A stretch of DNA of 64,000 nucleotides from UM-FILTER-33-9 sp964530235 (GTDB lineage Bacteria > Patescibacteriota > Microgenomatia > UBA1406 > GWC2-37-13), in NCBI GenBank assembly GCA_964530235.1, contig CAZGYB010000002.1, positions 157,205-221,204 of the forward strand, in the 5' to 3' direction. This document shows, piece by piece, positions 28,293 to 35,770 of the stretch; position 1 is the stretch's first letter, and each line of letters opens with the position of its first letter. The notes beneath the pieces are model-generated. The model ran no database searches and had not been told where the DNA came from. It worked only from the letters and a program-made list of their open reading frames with translations. A program made the position numbers and the translations under genes.

Positions 28293-28730
28293 ATGAAACA
28301 CACAACACCTGTCATCCATCAAATGAACTCTCTTAAAACAACTCAAGTTCCTTTGATTACTTTATTTATTGTATTGGTCATTGCCTCCCTTGGGGGAATG
28401 TTAATTGGCTTTGGACTTTCAAAAGCAACCTCCAAAAAAACTCCTACTGGAGAAGTTAAAAAAGTACAAACAGAAACCTCAGCAGGAATTTCAGATAAAA
28501 AAACATTCAAAGATAGCTCTGAGGGGATGCTTCGAGAAGGAGGTATTGATGGTGAGGGCAACTTTCACCTTGAACGTCCGGGCGGCAAATCACAAAATGT
28601 CTATCTTACTTCATCAACGGTCGACTTGTCTTTGTATTTAAACAAAAAAGTCCGTGTTCATGGTGAGACGTTCAATGCTCAGAAAGCAGGCTGGCTTATG
28701 GATGTTGGACTCGTTGAAATTTTACCGTGA
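28293..28730 (+). CDS. Unknown single-pass membrane protein upstream of ftsE
   Basis: 145 aa. One N-terminal membrane helix (about residues 18-42, LITLFIVLVIASLGGMLIGF) is followed by a charged linker and a small domain of about 60 residues containing YLTSSTVDLSLYLNKKVRVH and GWLMDVGLVEIL. The C-terminal part looks like a small beta-rich, possibly OB-like, fold, but I do not recognise a family. The GTG of ftsE overlaps its TGA, so it is coupled to ftsEX and may act outside the membrane with it. Function unknown. Confidence 0.7.
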   Translation: MKHTTPVIHQMNSLKTTQVPLITLFIVLVIASLGGMLIGFGLSKATSKKTPTGEVKKVQTETSAGISDKKTFKDSSEGMLREGGIDGEGNFHLERPGGKSQNVYLTSSTVDLSLYLNKKVRVHGETFNAQKAGWLMDVGLVEILP

Positions 28731-29410
28731 GCATGATTACTTTTGAACAGGTAAGCAAAACATTTCCGCTTGGAAACACTGCGCTTGAAAATATTTCGTT
28801 TGAAATAGAAAATAATGAATTCGTTTTTCTCGTAGGTCCATCCGGTGCAGGAAAAACTTCTATTCTTAAACTTATTATGCGGAGTTTGATTCCTTCTTCC
28901 GGCTCTATCTTAGTAAATGATTTTGATTTGTCATCACGCAATTTTCGAGAAATAGACAAACTCCGACAGTCAATTGGCGTCGTGTTTCAGGATTTTAAAA
29001 TCCTTTCTGAAAAGAATGTATATGAAAATATTGCAATAGGTATGGAAATTACCCATTCCCCTCAGGCTGAAATCAGAAAGAAAGTTCACCAAGTACTCGA
29101 ACTTGTTGGTCTTGAAAAAAAAGCAGAGGTCTTTCCGATCCAGCTATCTGCTGGAGAACTTCAAAGAGTTGCAATTGCACGAGCAGTATGTGGAAACCGC
29201 CAAATAATATTAGCAGATGAACCTACGGGCAACTTGGATCCAAAAACAACGTGGGATATTATCAAAATTTTCAAAAAACTCGAGGGTGAAAAAACGTTTG
29301 TGATTGCAACACATAATACCGATATTGTAAACAGTTTAAAAAAACGAGTGCTTGTATTAAAGGAAGGCAGACTAATTAAAGATGTGCGCAAAGGAGGATA
29401 TGAGATATGA
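28727..29410 (+). CDS. ftsE: Cell-division ABC transporter ATPase FtsE
   Basis: 227 aa. Walker A VGPSGAGKTSILKLI, Q-loop VFQDFKIL, ABC signature LSAGELQRVAIARAV, Walker B IILADEPTGNLDP, and H-switch ATHNTDIVN. The sequence and size match FtsE. The start is the GTG at 28727 (4-nt overlap with the previous gene) or the ATG at 28733. It couples ATP hydrolysis in the cytoplasm to FtsX, which in turn gates cell-wall hydrolases at the division site. It is directly followed by ftsX with a 4-nt overlap. Confidence 0.95.
   Translation: MSMITFEQVSKTFPLGNTALENISFEIENNEFVFLVGPSGAGKTSILKLIMRSLIPSSGSILVNDFDLSSRNFREIDKLRQSIGVVFQDFKILSEKNVYENIAIGMEITHSPQAEIRKKVHQVLELVGLEKKAEVFPIQLSAGELQRVAIARAVCGNRQIILADEPTGNLDPKTTWDIIKIFKKLEGEKTFVIATHNTDIVNSLKKRVLVLKEGRLIKDVRKGGYEI
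29391..29397 (+). promoter_or_regulatory. Shine-Dalgarno AAGGAGG for ftsX
   Basis: A strong SD 9 nt before the ftsX ATG, located inside ftsE. It shows that SD-led initiation is used within operons, in contrast to many first genes in this window. Confidence 0.7.
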
Positions 29411-30300
29411 CAAGTATTTTTACCACGATCCGTAGAACACCATATCAGTCTCTCGCAACTTTTCTTTCTCTTTCGCTTGCGTTGTTTCTTTCTTTAAGTA
29501 TATTCTTTTTACTCAGTTTCTTATACGGCCTACTCGGTTACGTTGAATCCAGACCACAAATTACTGCATATTTTCAAACTCAAACATCCGAAACCGATAT
29601 CCTAAAAATAAAAGACAGTCTGATGTCTTCAGGAAAAGTAATGAGCGTGAAATATATTTCAAAGCAAGATGCATATAAAATCTATAAAGACTTAAACAAA
29701 GATAATCCTTTACTTCTTGAAATGGTAACCCCTGAAATTCTCCCCGCTTCTCTGGAAATTTTCGCTACTAAACCTACATACCTTCCTGAAATTGCTAACT
29801 TCTTACAAAAACAATCGGGAATAGATGAAGTGAATTTTCAAAAAGTTATCATTAACAAACTCCTCTCTTTAACCTCTTTATTAAGAAAAGTCTCTTTCGG
29901 ATTTTTTTTCTATCTTCTCATATCAACAATATCCACTCTCATAACTATTACCCATTTCAAAGTCGCTCTGAAAAAAGATGAAATTGAGTTGCTTCAACTT
30001 CTTGGTGCAAGTAGAGGATATGTCCGAAAACCCTTCCTTCAAGAAGCTACGCTTTTTGGATTTTCATCGTCAACTGCTGTATATTCTGTCTTTGTTCTTC
30101 TTTACTTTCTTGCGAAAAAATTTATTGATTCTTACCTTATCGGCATTTCGAAACTCAATATCGAGGTATTCGGTGTCCCTATTACCGTATGGCCTTTTAG
30201 TCTTGAGTTTGCTTTACTTCTTTATGCCGGAGTATTAGGCTTCGGCATTACAATTGCATTATTTGCTACTTTTATCGCCTCAAAAAAATATATCCAGTGA
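29407..30300 (+). CDS. ftsX: Cell-division protein FtsX
   Basis: 297 aa with the FtsX layout. An N-terminal helix (SLALFLSLSIFFLLSFLYGL) is followed by an extracytoplasmic domain (about 50-150, with the family pattern ITAYFQTQTSETDILKIKDS and VKYISKQDAYKIYKDL) and three C-terminal helices, with the conserved ELLQLLGASRGYVRKPF between. It partners FtsE (ATGA overlap). The external loop is where FtsX recruits and activates a coiled-coil peptidoglycan hydrolase or adaptor; a suitable candidate is encoded 30 nt downstream. Confidence 0.95.
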   Translation: MTSIFTTIRRTPYQSLATFLSLSLALFLSLSIFFLLSFLYGLLGYVESRPQITAYFQTQTSETDILKIKDSLMSSGKVMSVKYISKQDAYKIYKDLNKDNPLLLEMVTPEILPASLEIFATKPTYLPEIANFLQKQSGIDEVNFQKVIINKLLSLTSLLRKVSFGFFFYLLISTISTLITITHFKVALKKDEIELLQLLGASRGYVRKPFLQEATLFGFSSSTAVYSVFVLLYFLAKKFIDSYLIGISKLNIEVFGVPITVWPFSLEFALLLYAGVLGFGITIALFATFIASKKYIQ

Positions 30301-30317
30301 CCTTTTCCTCAATGCGA

Positions 30318-30323
30318 TATAAT
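30318..30323 (+). promoter_or_regulatory. -10 box of a predicted leaderless promoter for the C39-like peptidase
   Basis: TATAAT ends 6 nt before the ATG at 30330. It makes 30330 the likely start and allows expression separately from ftsEX. Confidence 0.55.
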
Positions 30324-30329
30324 AAAAAT

Positions 30330-31523
30330 ATGGAGTTTTTTCGGGTTTTTCTTTTCATCTCTATTTTTATACTAACTGGTTTGTTTCACGGAAATACTAT
30401 CGCACAAGAAACTTCATCCCAACCGAACTCTGAAATAGAGAATCAAATCAAAGAATATGAAAAAAAACTGACTGACTTAAGACAGCAGAAAAATACCCTA
30501 GCCTCACAAATTCAAACTATGGATACGCAAATTTACTTGACGGGGTTAAAAATTCAAGAATCCGAGAGGCAAATTATTGAAACAGAAAGAGAGATTGACA
30601 CATTAACGAGTCGTATTGAGTCCCTTGATGACTCTCTTACTAAAATTTCAAAATTGTTACTTGCAAATATTTCTGTCGGATACAAAAAACAAAGGATTTC
30701 GTTAATAAATATACTCCTTGACTCAGACAATGTTGGTGAGATTTTCAATACAATAAAATACCAAAAGACCGCACAAAATAATAATCAAAGAATGCTCATC
30801 CAAGTTCAAGACGCTAAAAGCAACTATGAAGAACAAAAAATACTCCGGGAAACTAAAAAAAAACAGCTTGATTTACTCGTATCTAACCTCGCAAACCAAA
30901 AAGCAGAACTCACCAATCAACAGAATCAAAAACAAAAACTGTTGAATGATACTAAAAATGACGAAGTACTTTACCAAAGACTACTTTCTCAAGCACAACA
31001 GCAGCTCTCTTCTTTCAAGTCGTTTGTTCAAACGTCAGGAGGGGACTCAGTTATAGGTGCAAATGCGCTGGGATCAGGCTCAGACGGAAACTACTATTCT
31101 CAACGTGACATACGCTGGGCAAATCAATCGATAGGATATTCATCCGAATCTGTTTTGCGTGTTGGCTGTCTTCTCACGTCTGTTGCAATGACCGGAAAAA
31201 AATACGGCCAAAGTATCACCCCTTCAGATATAGCTGCAGATGCATCCCGTTTTTGGGCGAATACCGCTTGGATGAATTACCCATGGCCTGGCGTGGCAGG
31301 AAAACGGATGGTTACTGTAAACGATATTGACCAAGAACTCAATAGTGGCAATTATGTAATTGTCGGCGTTATGATTAATGATTGTGCTTACGGAGGCAAT
31401 CACTATGTTGTACTTACTAAAAAAGAAGGTGACGATTACCTTATGCATGACCCCATTTACGGTCCCGACATTAAGTTCAAAACACACTACTCGACTATCT
31501 GCTCTTCGGCTACATTCAAATAA
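30330..31523 (+). CDS. Secreted coiled-coil C39-like cysteine peptidase, probable FtsEX effector
   Basis: 397 aa from the ATG at 30330. The frame extends 33 nt upstream, but the TATAAT at 30318 and the signal peptide that begins at once (EFFRVFLFISIFILTGLF) favour 30330. After the signal, about 200 residues of heptad-rich coiled coil follow (about 35-235), as in EnvC/PcsB/RipC. The C-terminal peptidase_C39_2-like domain (about 253-397) starts YYSQRDIRWANQSIGYSS. It has the nucleophile Cys280 in RVGCLLTSVAMTG and His358 in GGNHYVVLTKK. Location directly after ftsEX suggests a division-site peptidoglycan hydrolase with a C39 domain replacing the usual M23, CHAP or NlpC domain. Confidence 0.85.
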   Translation: MEFFRVFLFISIFILTGLFHGNTIAQETSSQPNSEIENQIKEYEKKLTDLRQQKNTLASQIQTMDTQIYLTGLKIQESERQIIETEREIDTLTSRIESLDDSLTKISKLLLANISVGYKKQRISLINILLDSDNVGEIFNTIKYQKTAQNNNQRMLIQVQDAKSNYEEQKILRETKKKQLDLLVSNLANQKAELTNQQNQKQKLLNDTKNDEVLYQRLLSQAQQQLSSFKSFVQTSGGDSVIGANALGSGSDGNYYSQRDIRWANQSIGYSSESVLRVGCLLTSVAMTGKKYGQSITPSDIAADASRFWANTAWMNYPWPGVAGKRMVTVNDIDQELNSGNYVIVGVMINDCAYGGNHYVVLTKKEGDDYLMHDPIYGPDIKFKTHYSTICSSATFK

Positions 31524-31607
31524 ATCATATTATTACACTGAACTAAACACTTTTTTTGTAGCATATAGTCTATTGATCGGAACTGAATTGATATGATACG
31601 GTAAATT

Positions 31608-32822
31608 GTGCACCGTATTGTTACTTTTTTTATATTTTCTTTTTTTATCTTTCTTTTCATTATGCTTTCTTCTGTAAACGCACAAACTCAGATAAATGAA
31701 ATTGGAATTAATCAAACCCCACAGTTTATTGAACTGGTCAATAGTTCTTCAGAAAGCGCTGATATTTCACTTTGGTATTTGGATGACTCCGGCGGATCAA
31801 CCTATTTTACTATTCCTGCTGAAACCGTTATATCACCGCTCTCTTGTATGGTTTTTTCTTATGACTTCAACTTAAATAAATCTTCGCCTGACGCAGTTCG
31901 TTTATTCAATACTACGGCTCCACCCACGTCAAGCAGTGCTGTTCTTATTGACTCTTTTGCATATAAACAAAATCCGGGTGAATCAGTTTCTTTTGTTCGA
32001 CTCCCTGATGGAGAAAACAACTGGACCACTGCAGCATCCTCGTTTGGAAAATGGAACACTTCTCAAACAAACTGCATTATTACAATGATACCCACTCCAA
32101 TTCCCGCAGAATATGAAGACCATCAAGAAGAACCAACACTCACACCCATCCTAGCTTCACCTACTCTTCCTTTTAACTACAACACTATTATGCTTTCGGA
32201 AGTCATGGTCTATCCAGATAAAGAAAGTGCCGAGTGGTTTGAGCTATACAACAATAACAACTTTGAAGTGTATCTCTCTCAATGGTTCATCGACGACCGT
32301 GAAAATGAAGGGTCTCCACCAAAGTTATTTTCAGCTTACCTCCGCCCCTACCAATACACGACGGTTAATCTGACCAGTTATGTGTTTAACAATGATTCAG
32401 ATACTGTCAGACTGCTTGACGCCCAAAAAAATGAAGTGGCATCATTCGAGTATAGTAAGGCTCAGCAAGGAAAATCGTATGGCAAAGTTTTTAGTGAATT
32501 TGATACCTACTGCATTCAAAATGCAAGCAAAAATAGCGCAAACAATCCCTGCATTTTTTCTCTGAGTCCATCTCCTATCTTTTCCACTATACAAAGTTCA
32601 TCTGCATACTTTTTGTCGATTCCTACCTTAACGGTCTCCCCCTTTAAAAAAATATTTGTAGCTGAAAACTTTTCAAGTAACGAAAACGTCCTTGGGGTAA
32701 CATTACCCGAGACGGAACTCGAAAACACTACAAACCACTACTGGTTTTATTCTTTTCTTTCTTTAACATATTCCCTTTTGACTATTATTTCTACGTTCAT
32801 TAAAATGAGGAATGCGGGATAA
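31608..32822 (+). CDS. Surface protein with two lamin-tail (LTD) domains
   Basis: 404 aa from a GTG. It has a signal peptide (FFIFSFFIFLFIMLSSVNAQ). The first LTD-like domain is at about 27-155 (INEIGINQTPQFIELVN, SLWYLDDSGG) and the second at about 195-310 (IMLSEVMVYPDKESAEWFEL, LSQWFIDDRENEG). A linker and a C-terminal membrane helix (YWFYSFLSLTYSLLTIIS) with basic residues follow. Bacterial LTDs are found on secreted or anchored proteins of unknown binding partner, so a cell-envelope location is predicted. A TATGAT at 31592-31597 could be its -10. The VanZ gene begins before its stop (11-nt overlap). Confidence 0.78.
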   Translation: MHRIVTFFIFSFFIFLFIMLSSVNAQTQINEIGINQTPQFIELVNSSSESADISLWYLDDSGGSTYFTIPAETVISPLSCMVFSYDFNLNKSSPDAVRLFNTTAPPTSSSAVLIDSFAYKQNPGESVSFVRLPDGENNWTTAASSFGKWNTSQTNCIITMIPTPIPAEYEDHQEEPTLTPILASPTLPFNYNTIMLSEVMVYPDKESAEWFELYNNNNFEVYLSQWFIDDRENEGSPPKLFSAYLRPYQYTTVNLTSYVFNNDSDTVRLLDAQKNEVASFEYSKAQQGKSYGKVFSEFDTYCIQNASKNSANNPCIFSLSPSPIFSTIQSSSAYFLSIPTLTVSPFKKIFVAENFSSNENVLGVTLPETELENTTNHYWFYSFLSLTYSLLTIISTFIKMRNAG

Positions 32823-33216
32823 ATTATCCGTTTTAGGTATTGTAATGTACTGGATACCACCACTGGTATGGATGAGTATAATTTTTTATATGTCTTCACA
32901 ACAGAAGATTGGAATAACACACCAGTTTATCGGTGACTTTATTCTCTTCAAATTTCTCCATATCTTTGAATACATGTTTTTATATTTTCTAATATTTCGT
33001 GCTTGGTATGGAACTTTTAAAAAACAAACAATTTCTAAGATTTATTTATATTCATTTCTCTTCGTTACCTTATTTGCAATCTCTGATGAACTTCATCAAT
33101 TCCTCACACCAACTAGACAGCCCAAATTATTTGATATTGGCATAGATCTCTTGGGAATTTTTTTTGCATACTGTATTATTAAATACAACCTACCAATACT
33201 GAAACGCATTCTATGA
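32812..33216 (+). CDS. VanZ-like membrane protein
   Basis: 134 aa with four membrane helices. The VanZ family pattern is clear: WIPPLVWMSIIFYMSSQQ, then FLHIFEYMFLYFLIF, then AISDELHQFLTPTRQPKLFD and DIGIDLLGIFFAY. VanZ proteins are linked to envelope or teicoplanin phenotypes, but their reaction is unknown. It overlaps the LTD gene by 11 nt and the CAP gene by 4 nt (ATGA), so the three are one operon for envelope proteins. Confidence 0.85.
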   Translation: MRDKLSVLGIVMYWIPPLVWMSIIFYMSSQQKIGITHQFIGDFILFKFLHIFEYMFLYFLIFRAWYGTFKKQTISKIYLYSFLFVTLFAISDELHQFLTPTRQPKLFDIGIDLLGIFFAYCIIKYNLPILKRIL

Positions 33217-34106
33217 ACAAAATACAGAAATTTATTCACCGTTTTATCATTCCAAACGAAAAAAATAACTTTAAGTCTCGTGTGCTTCACACCGACTATC
33301 TCACTTACTACCTTCTTTTTGCACTGCTTCTCATGGTTTCGGTTAAACATATTCATACCCGATTCCCCAATATTCTGGGGTTTGCAACTGATATTTCCGT
33401 TCAAAAACTGTTTGAGTTAACAAATAACCAACGCAGGTCAGCAGGTCTTTCACCGCTTATCTTAAACAATAAACTTTCTCAAGCAGCAGAAAAAAAAGCA
33501 CAAGACATGTTTACTAAAAACTACTGGTCTCATTTTGGTCCCGCCGGTGAAACTCCGTGGGATTTTATTCTTGGAAGCGGTTACCAATACGAATTCGCAG
33601 GAGAAAATTTAGCTAAAAATTTTCTATTTTCCCAGGGGGTAATTGATGCCTGGATGAGATCTACCACCCACCGTGAAAACTTGCTCCGTTCAGAATATAG
33701 CGAAGTAGGATATGCGGTAGTAAACGGTCAGCTGAACGGAGAGGAAACAACCCTCGTTGTTCAAATGTTCGGAAAACCAATGAACGCAATATCCGCATCA
33801 ACTTTACCCGAGCCGGTACAAACAATTCCTAAAGAGAACTCCGCAGTGCATACTCCCGTTGGAAACGATATGCAAAACGTACTGGGTAATAATAAGAATA
33901 GGTCGTTTATTAACCTTTTTTCTTTTTCTATTGACGCAACCTATTTTTTCTTAGTTTTTTTCATTATTGTTCTTCTTGTTGATTTTTTTATTGCCAGCAA
34001 ACTACATATTATCCGAGTAAGTGGGAAAAACCTCGCTCACATTATTTTTGTCGGTTTTGTGCTCGCTGCTGTTGCATTTGTATTAAAAATGGGTACTATC
34101 CTTTAA
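33213..34106 (+). CDS. Membrane-anchored CAP-domain (SCP/PR1-like) protein
   Basis: 297 aa. An N-terminal helix lies at about 28-46. The CAP domain lies at about 65-190: LFELTNNQRRSAGLSPLILN, SHFGPAGETPWDFI, GENLAKNFLFSQGVIDAWM and STTHRENLLRSEYSEVGYA (the last with the conserved H-R-x-N-L). The two catalytic-like His of CAP proteins (SHFG and THREN) are present. Two C-terminal helices follow (about 230-297). Bacterial CAP proteins of this type are secreted or surface-held, and activity is usually unproven. It is translationally coupled to VanZ. Confidence 0.85.
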   Translation: MNKIQKFIHRFIIPNEKNNFKSRVLHTDYLTYYLLFALLLMVSVKHIHTRFPNILGFATDISVQKLFELTNNQRRSAGLSPLILNNKLSQAAEKKAQDMFTKNYWSHFGPAGETPWDFILGSGYQYEFAGENLAKNFLFSQGVIDAWMRSTTHRENLLRSEYSEVGYAVVNGQLNGEETTLVVQMFGKPMNAISASTLPEPVQTIPKENSAVHTPVGNDMQNVLGNNKNRSFINLFSFSIDATYFFLVFFIIVLLVDFFIASKLHIIRVSGKNLAHIIFVGFVLAAVAFVLKMGTIL

Positions 34107-34108
34107 AT

Positions 34109-34381
34109 ATGTTACATCACCTACACACAGAGATAAAAAAACATTTATTTGATTATTTGTTATTAGCTACGATGGGTCTGTTTTTTATAGTACTCATAAA
34201 ATTGTTTCAGGGTGAGCGTTTTTATACTTTTGTGACAGTGCTTGTTTTTGTATTCTCCTACATCATTTGGGGTATTTATCATCATGCAAGAACGAATACT
34301 CTTCATATAAAGAATGTTGTAGAATACATTCTGATCGGATTCACCGTGTTATTCTTATTACAAGTAATTCTCAATTACTAA
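34109..34381 (+). CDS. Small membrane protein of unknown function
   Basis: 90 aa with three hydrophobic segments (LLLATMGLFFIVLIKLF, FYTFVTVLVFVFSYIIWGIY, VEYILIGFTVLFLLQVIL) and a histidine-rich N-terminus (MLHHLHTEIKKH). It starts 2 nt after the CAP gene and ends 3 nt before the nucleotidyltransferase, so it is part of the same operon. Small proteins of this layout recur in candidate-phylum genomes, but I know no function. Confidence 0.7.
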   Translation: MLHHLHTEIKKHLFDYLLLATMGLFFIVLIKLFQGERFYTFVTVLVFVFSYIIWGIYHHARTNTLHIKNVVEYILIGFTVLFLLQVILNY

Positions 34382-34384
34382 AAT

Positions 34385-35122
34385 ATGAAAGGACTTATTT
34401 TAGCAGGAGGCCTTGCAACGAGACTACGACCACTTACTTGGGTAACAAATAAGCATCTCCTCCCCGTCTATAACAAGCCAATGATTTACTACCCCATTGA
34501 ATCAATGGTAAAAGCAGGCATTTCAGAGGTTCTCATTTCTAGTTCACCTGACCATGCCGGTGATTTCGCCAATTTGTTGAAGGATGGTTCTGATTTCGGA
34601 ATACGTTTTTATTATGCGGTTCAACAAAATCCAAAAGGAGGTATTGCCAACGCCATGCTTCTTGCAGAAGAGTTTGCAAAGGAGCAAAAACTGCTTGTTA
34701 TTTTGGGAGACAATATTTTCAATACAAATTTAAAACCATCAGTTGAGGAACTAGAAAAAAAAGACAAAGGGGCGATTATTTATGGAGTTCCGATGGAAAC
34801 AGAATCGAGACAATACGGAGTTATTGAGATGGATAAAAATCAAAAAGTACTTTCTATCGAAGAAAAACCTGAACATCCAAAATCGAATATTGCGCAAACA
34901 GGAATTTATATGTATGATAAGAGAGTTTTCCAGTTTATCAAATCGCTGAAACCTTCCTTAAGAGGCGAACTTGAGGTAACAGACCTCAATAATATATACG
35001 TAAAGGAAGGAACACTTTCATGCAAACTACTCGACTGGTGGATTGATGCAGGGACATCGCATGACGAACTCCTGCATGCAAATAATCTTGTTGCTCAAAA
35101 AATAAAAAACAACAGCATGTAA
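34385..35122 (+). CDS. RmlA-like sugar-1-phosphate nucleotidylyltransferase
   Basis: 245 aa. The nucleotide-binding signature LILAGGLATRLRPLTWVTNK is followed by HLLPVYNKPMIYYPIESM, metal-site LVILGDNIF, IEEKPEHPKSN, TGIYMYDKRVF and WWIDAGTSHDELLHA. This is glucose-1-phosphate thymidylyltransferase-like in the shorter form, lacking the C-terminal extension of E. coli RmlA (about 290 aa). It probably makes dTDP- or UDP-sugar for the surface glycans built by the GT cluster at 1-21.8 kb. The exact substrate is not certain. Confidence 0.87.
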   Translation: MKGLILAGGLATRLRPLTWVTNKHLLPVYNKPMIYYPIESMVKAGISEVLISSSPDHAGDFANLLKDGSDFGIRFYYAVQQNPKGGIANAMLLAEEFAKEQKLLVILGDNIFNTNLKPSVEELEKKDKGAIIYGVPMETESRQYGVIEMDKNQKVLSIEEKPEHPKSNIAQTGIYMYDKRVFQFIKSLKPSLRGELEVTDLNNIYVKEGTLSCKLLDWWIDAGTSHDELLHANNLVAQKIKNNSM

Positions 35123-35147
35123 ATTATTACTTACACTAAATAAATAC

Positions 35148-35408
35148 ATGGATACAACACAACTTTTGCTCATAATAACCCTCGGAACAACGACTGTTTT
35201 CTCGGTGATTATTGGAATTCAGTTAATTTTACTCCTAAAACAAGCTCGAGAAACATTAAAAAATGCTAATAAAATCATTTCCGGATTTGAAACCCTTGGT
35301 ACAAACGTTGAACACGGATTTCATGAAGTAGCTGGTTTTATCAACGGTTTTCGATCGATTCTTAAAGTGATTGAAATTTTTTCCTCAAAAAAAAATGACA
35401 AAACATAA
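35148..35408 (+). CDS. Small DUF948-like single-pass membrane protein
   Basis: 86 aa. One N-terminal helix (LLLIITLGTTTVFSVIIGIQ) is followed by an amphipathic helical tail (LKNANKIISGFETLGTNVEH). The layout resembles DUF948-like proteins that often sit beside YtxH-like proteins; the next gene is such a protein and starts within this one. Function unknown, cytoplasmic tail likely. Confidence 0.68.
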   Translation: MDTTQLLLIITLGTTTVFSVIIGIQLILLLKQARETLKNANKIISGFETLGTNVEHGFHEVAGFINGFRSILKVIEIFSSKKNDKT

Positions 35409-35673
35409 TAGCGATAAAGCTCAGGTATTTTGGTTTGGCTTCGCATGTGGAACAATAGGGGCGTTAAGCTGTGCATATTTCCTTGGAACAAAAACAGGAA
35501 GACAATCACTTCTTTCCATTATTCATTTTTCAGAAAACCTTGAGGGTAATATAAAAAAACTGGTAAAAAACCAGCAAGCACTTTCCAAAAAAAATACATC
35601 AGATACTATTTCTCCGATGGAAAAAATTGGAGCGATATTAAACGAAATCAAAAATATTTCAAAAAGTACTTGA
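35395..35673 (+). CDS. Small YtxH-like membrane protein
   Basis: 92 aa from the ATG at 35395. The frame extends to a TTG at 35371, giving a larger overlap that I reject. One glycine-rich membrane helix (FGFACGTIGALSCAYFLGTK), with the G-x-x-x-G-x-x-x-A-x-x-x-x-x-P/G-x-x-G pattern seen in YtxH proteins, is followed by TGRQSLLSI and a helical tail. It overlaps the DUF948-like gene by 14 nt. It probably acts with it at the membrane. The rpoB promoter starts 3 nt before its stop codon. Confidence 0.66.
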   Translation: MTKHNSDKAQVFWFGFACGTIGALSCAYFLGTKTGRQSLLSIIHFSENLEGNIKKLVKNQQALSKKNTSDTISPMEKIGAILNEIKNISKST

Positions 35674-35698
35674 CTTTTCTAATAATGTATAGTATAGT
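35670..35698 (+). promoter_or_regulatory. Sigma-70 promoter of the rpoBC-rpsLG operon
   Basis: TTGACT (35670-35675), exactly 17 nt, TATAGT (35693-35698). The predicted start is near 35705, giving a 5' leader of about 65 nt before rpoB. This is the clearest non-leaderless promoter in the window. Confidence 0.75.
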
Positions 35699-35710
35699 TT
35701 AAAAGTTTTG

Positions 35711-35741
35711 AAAAAGATCCCTTATCATTGGGGGATTTTTT
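35711..35741 (+). terminator. Terminator-like hairpin in the rpoB leader (possible attenuator)
   Basis: AAAAAGATCCC pairs with GGGATTTTTT (one G-U pair) around a loop of about 10 nt and is followed by a T-run. It lies just after the predicted transcription start and before the rpoB start codon. It could attenuate rpoBC transcription or protect the mRNA 5' end. Confidence 0.55.
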
Positions 35742-35770
35742 GTTATCTAAGTCATTAATTCAGGCTAGCG

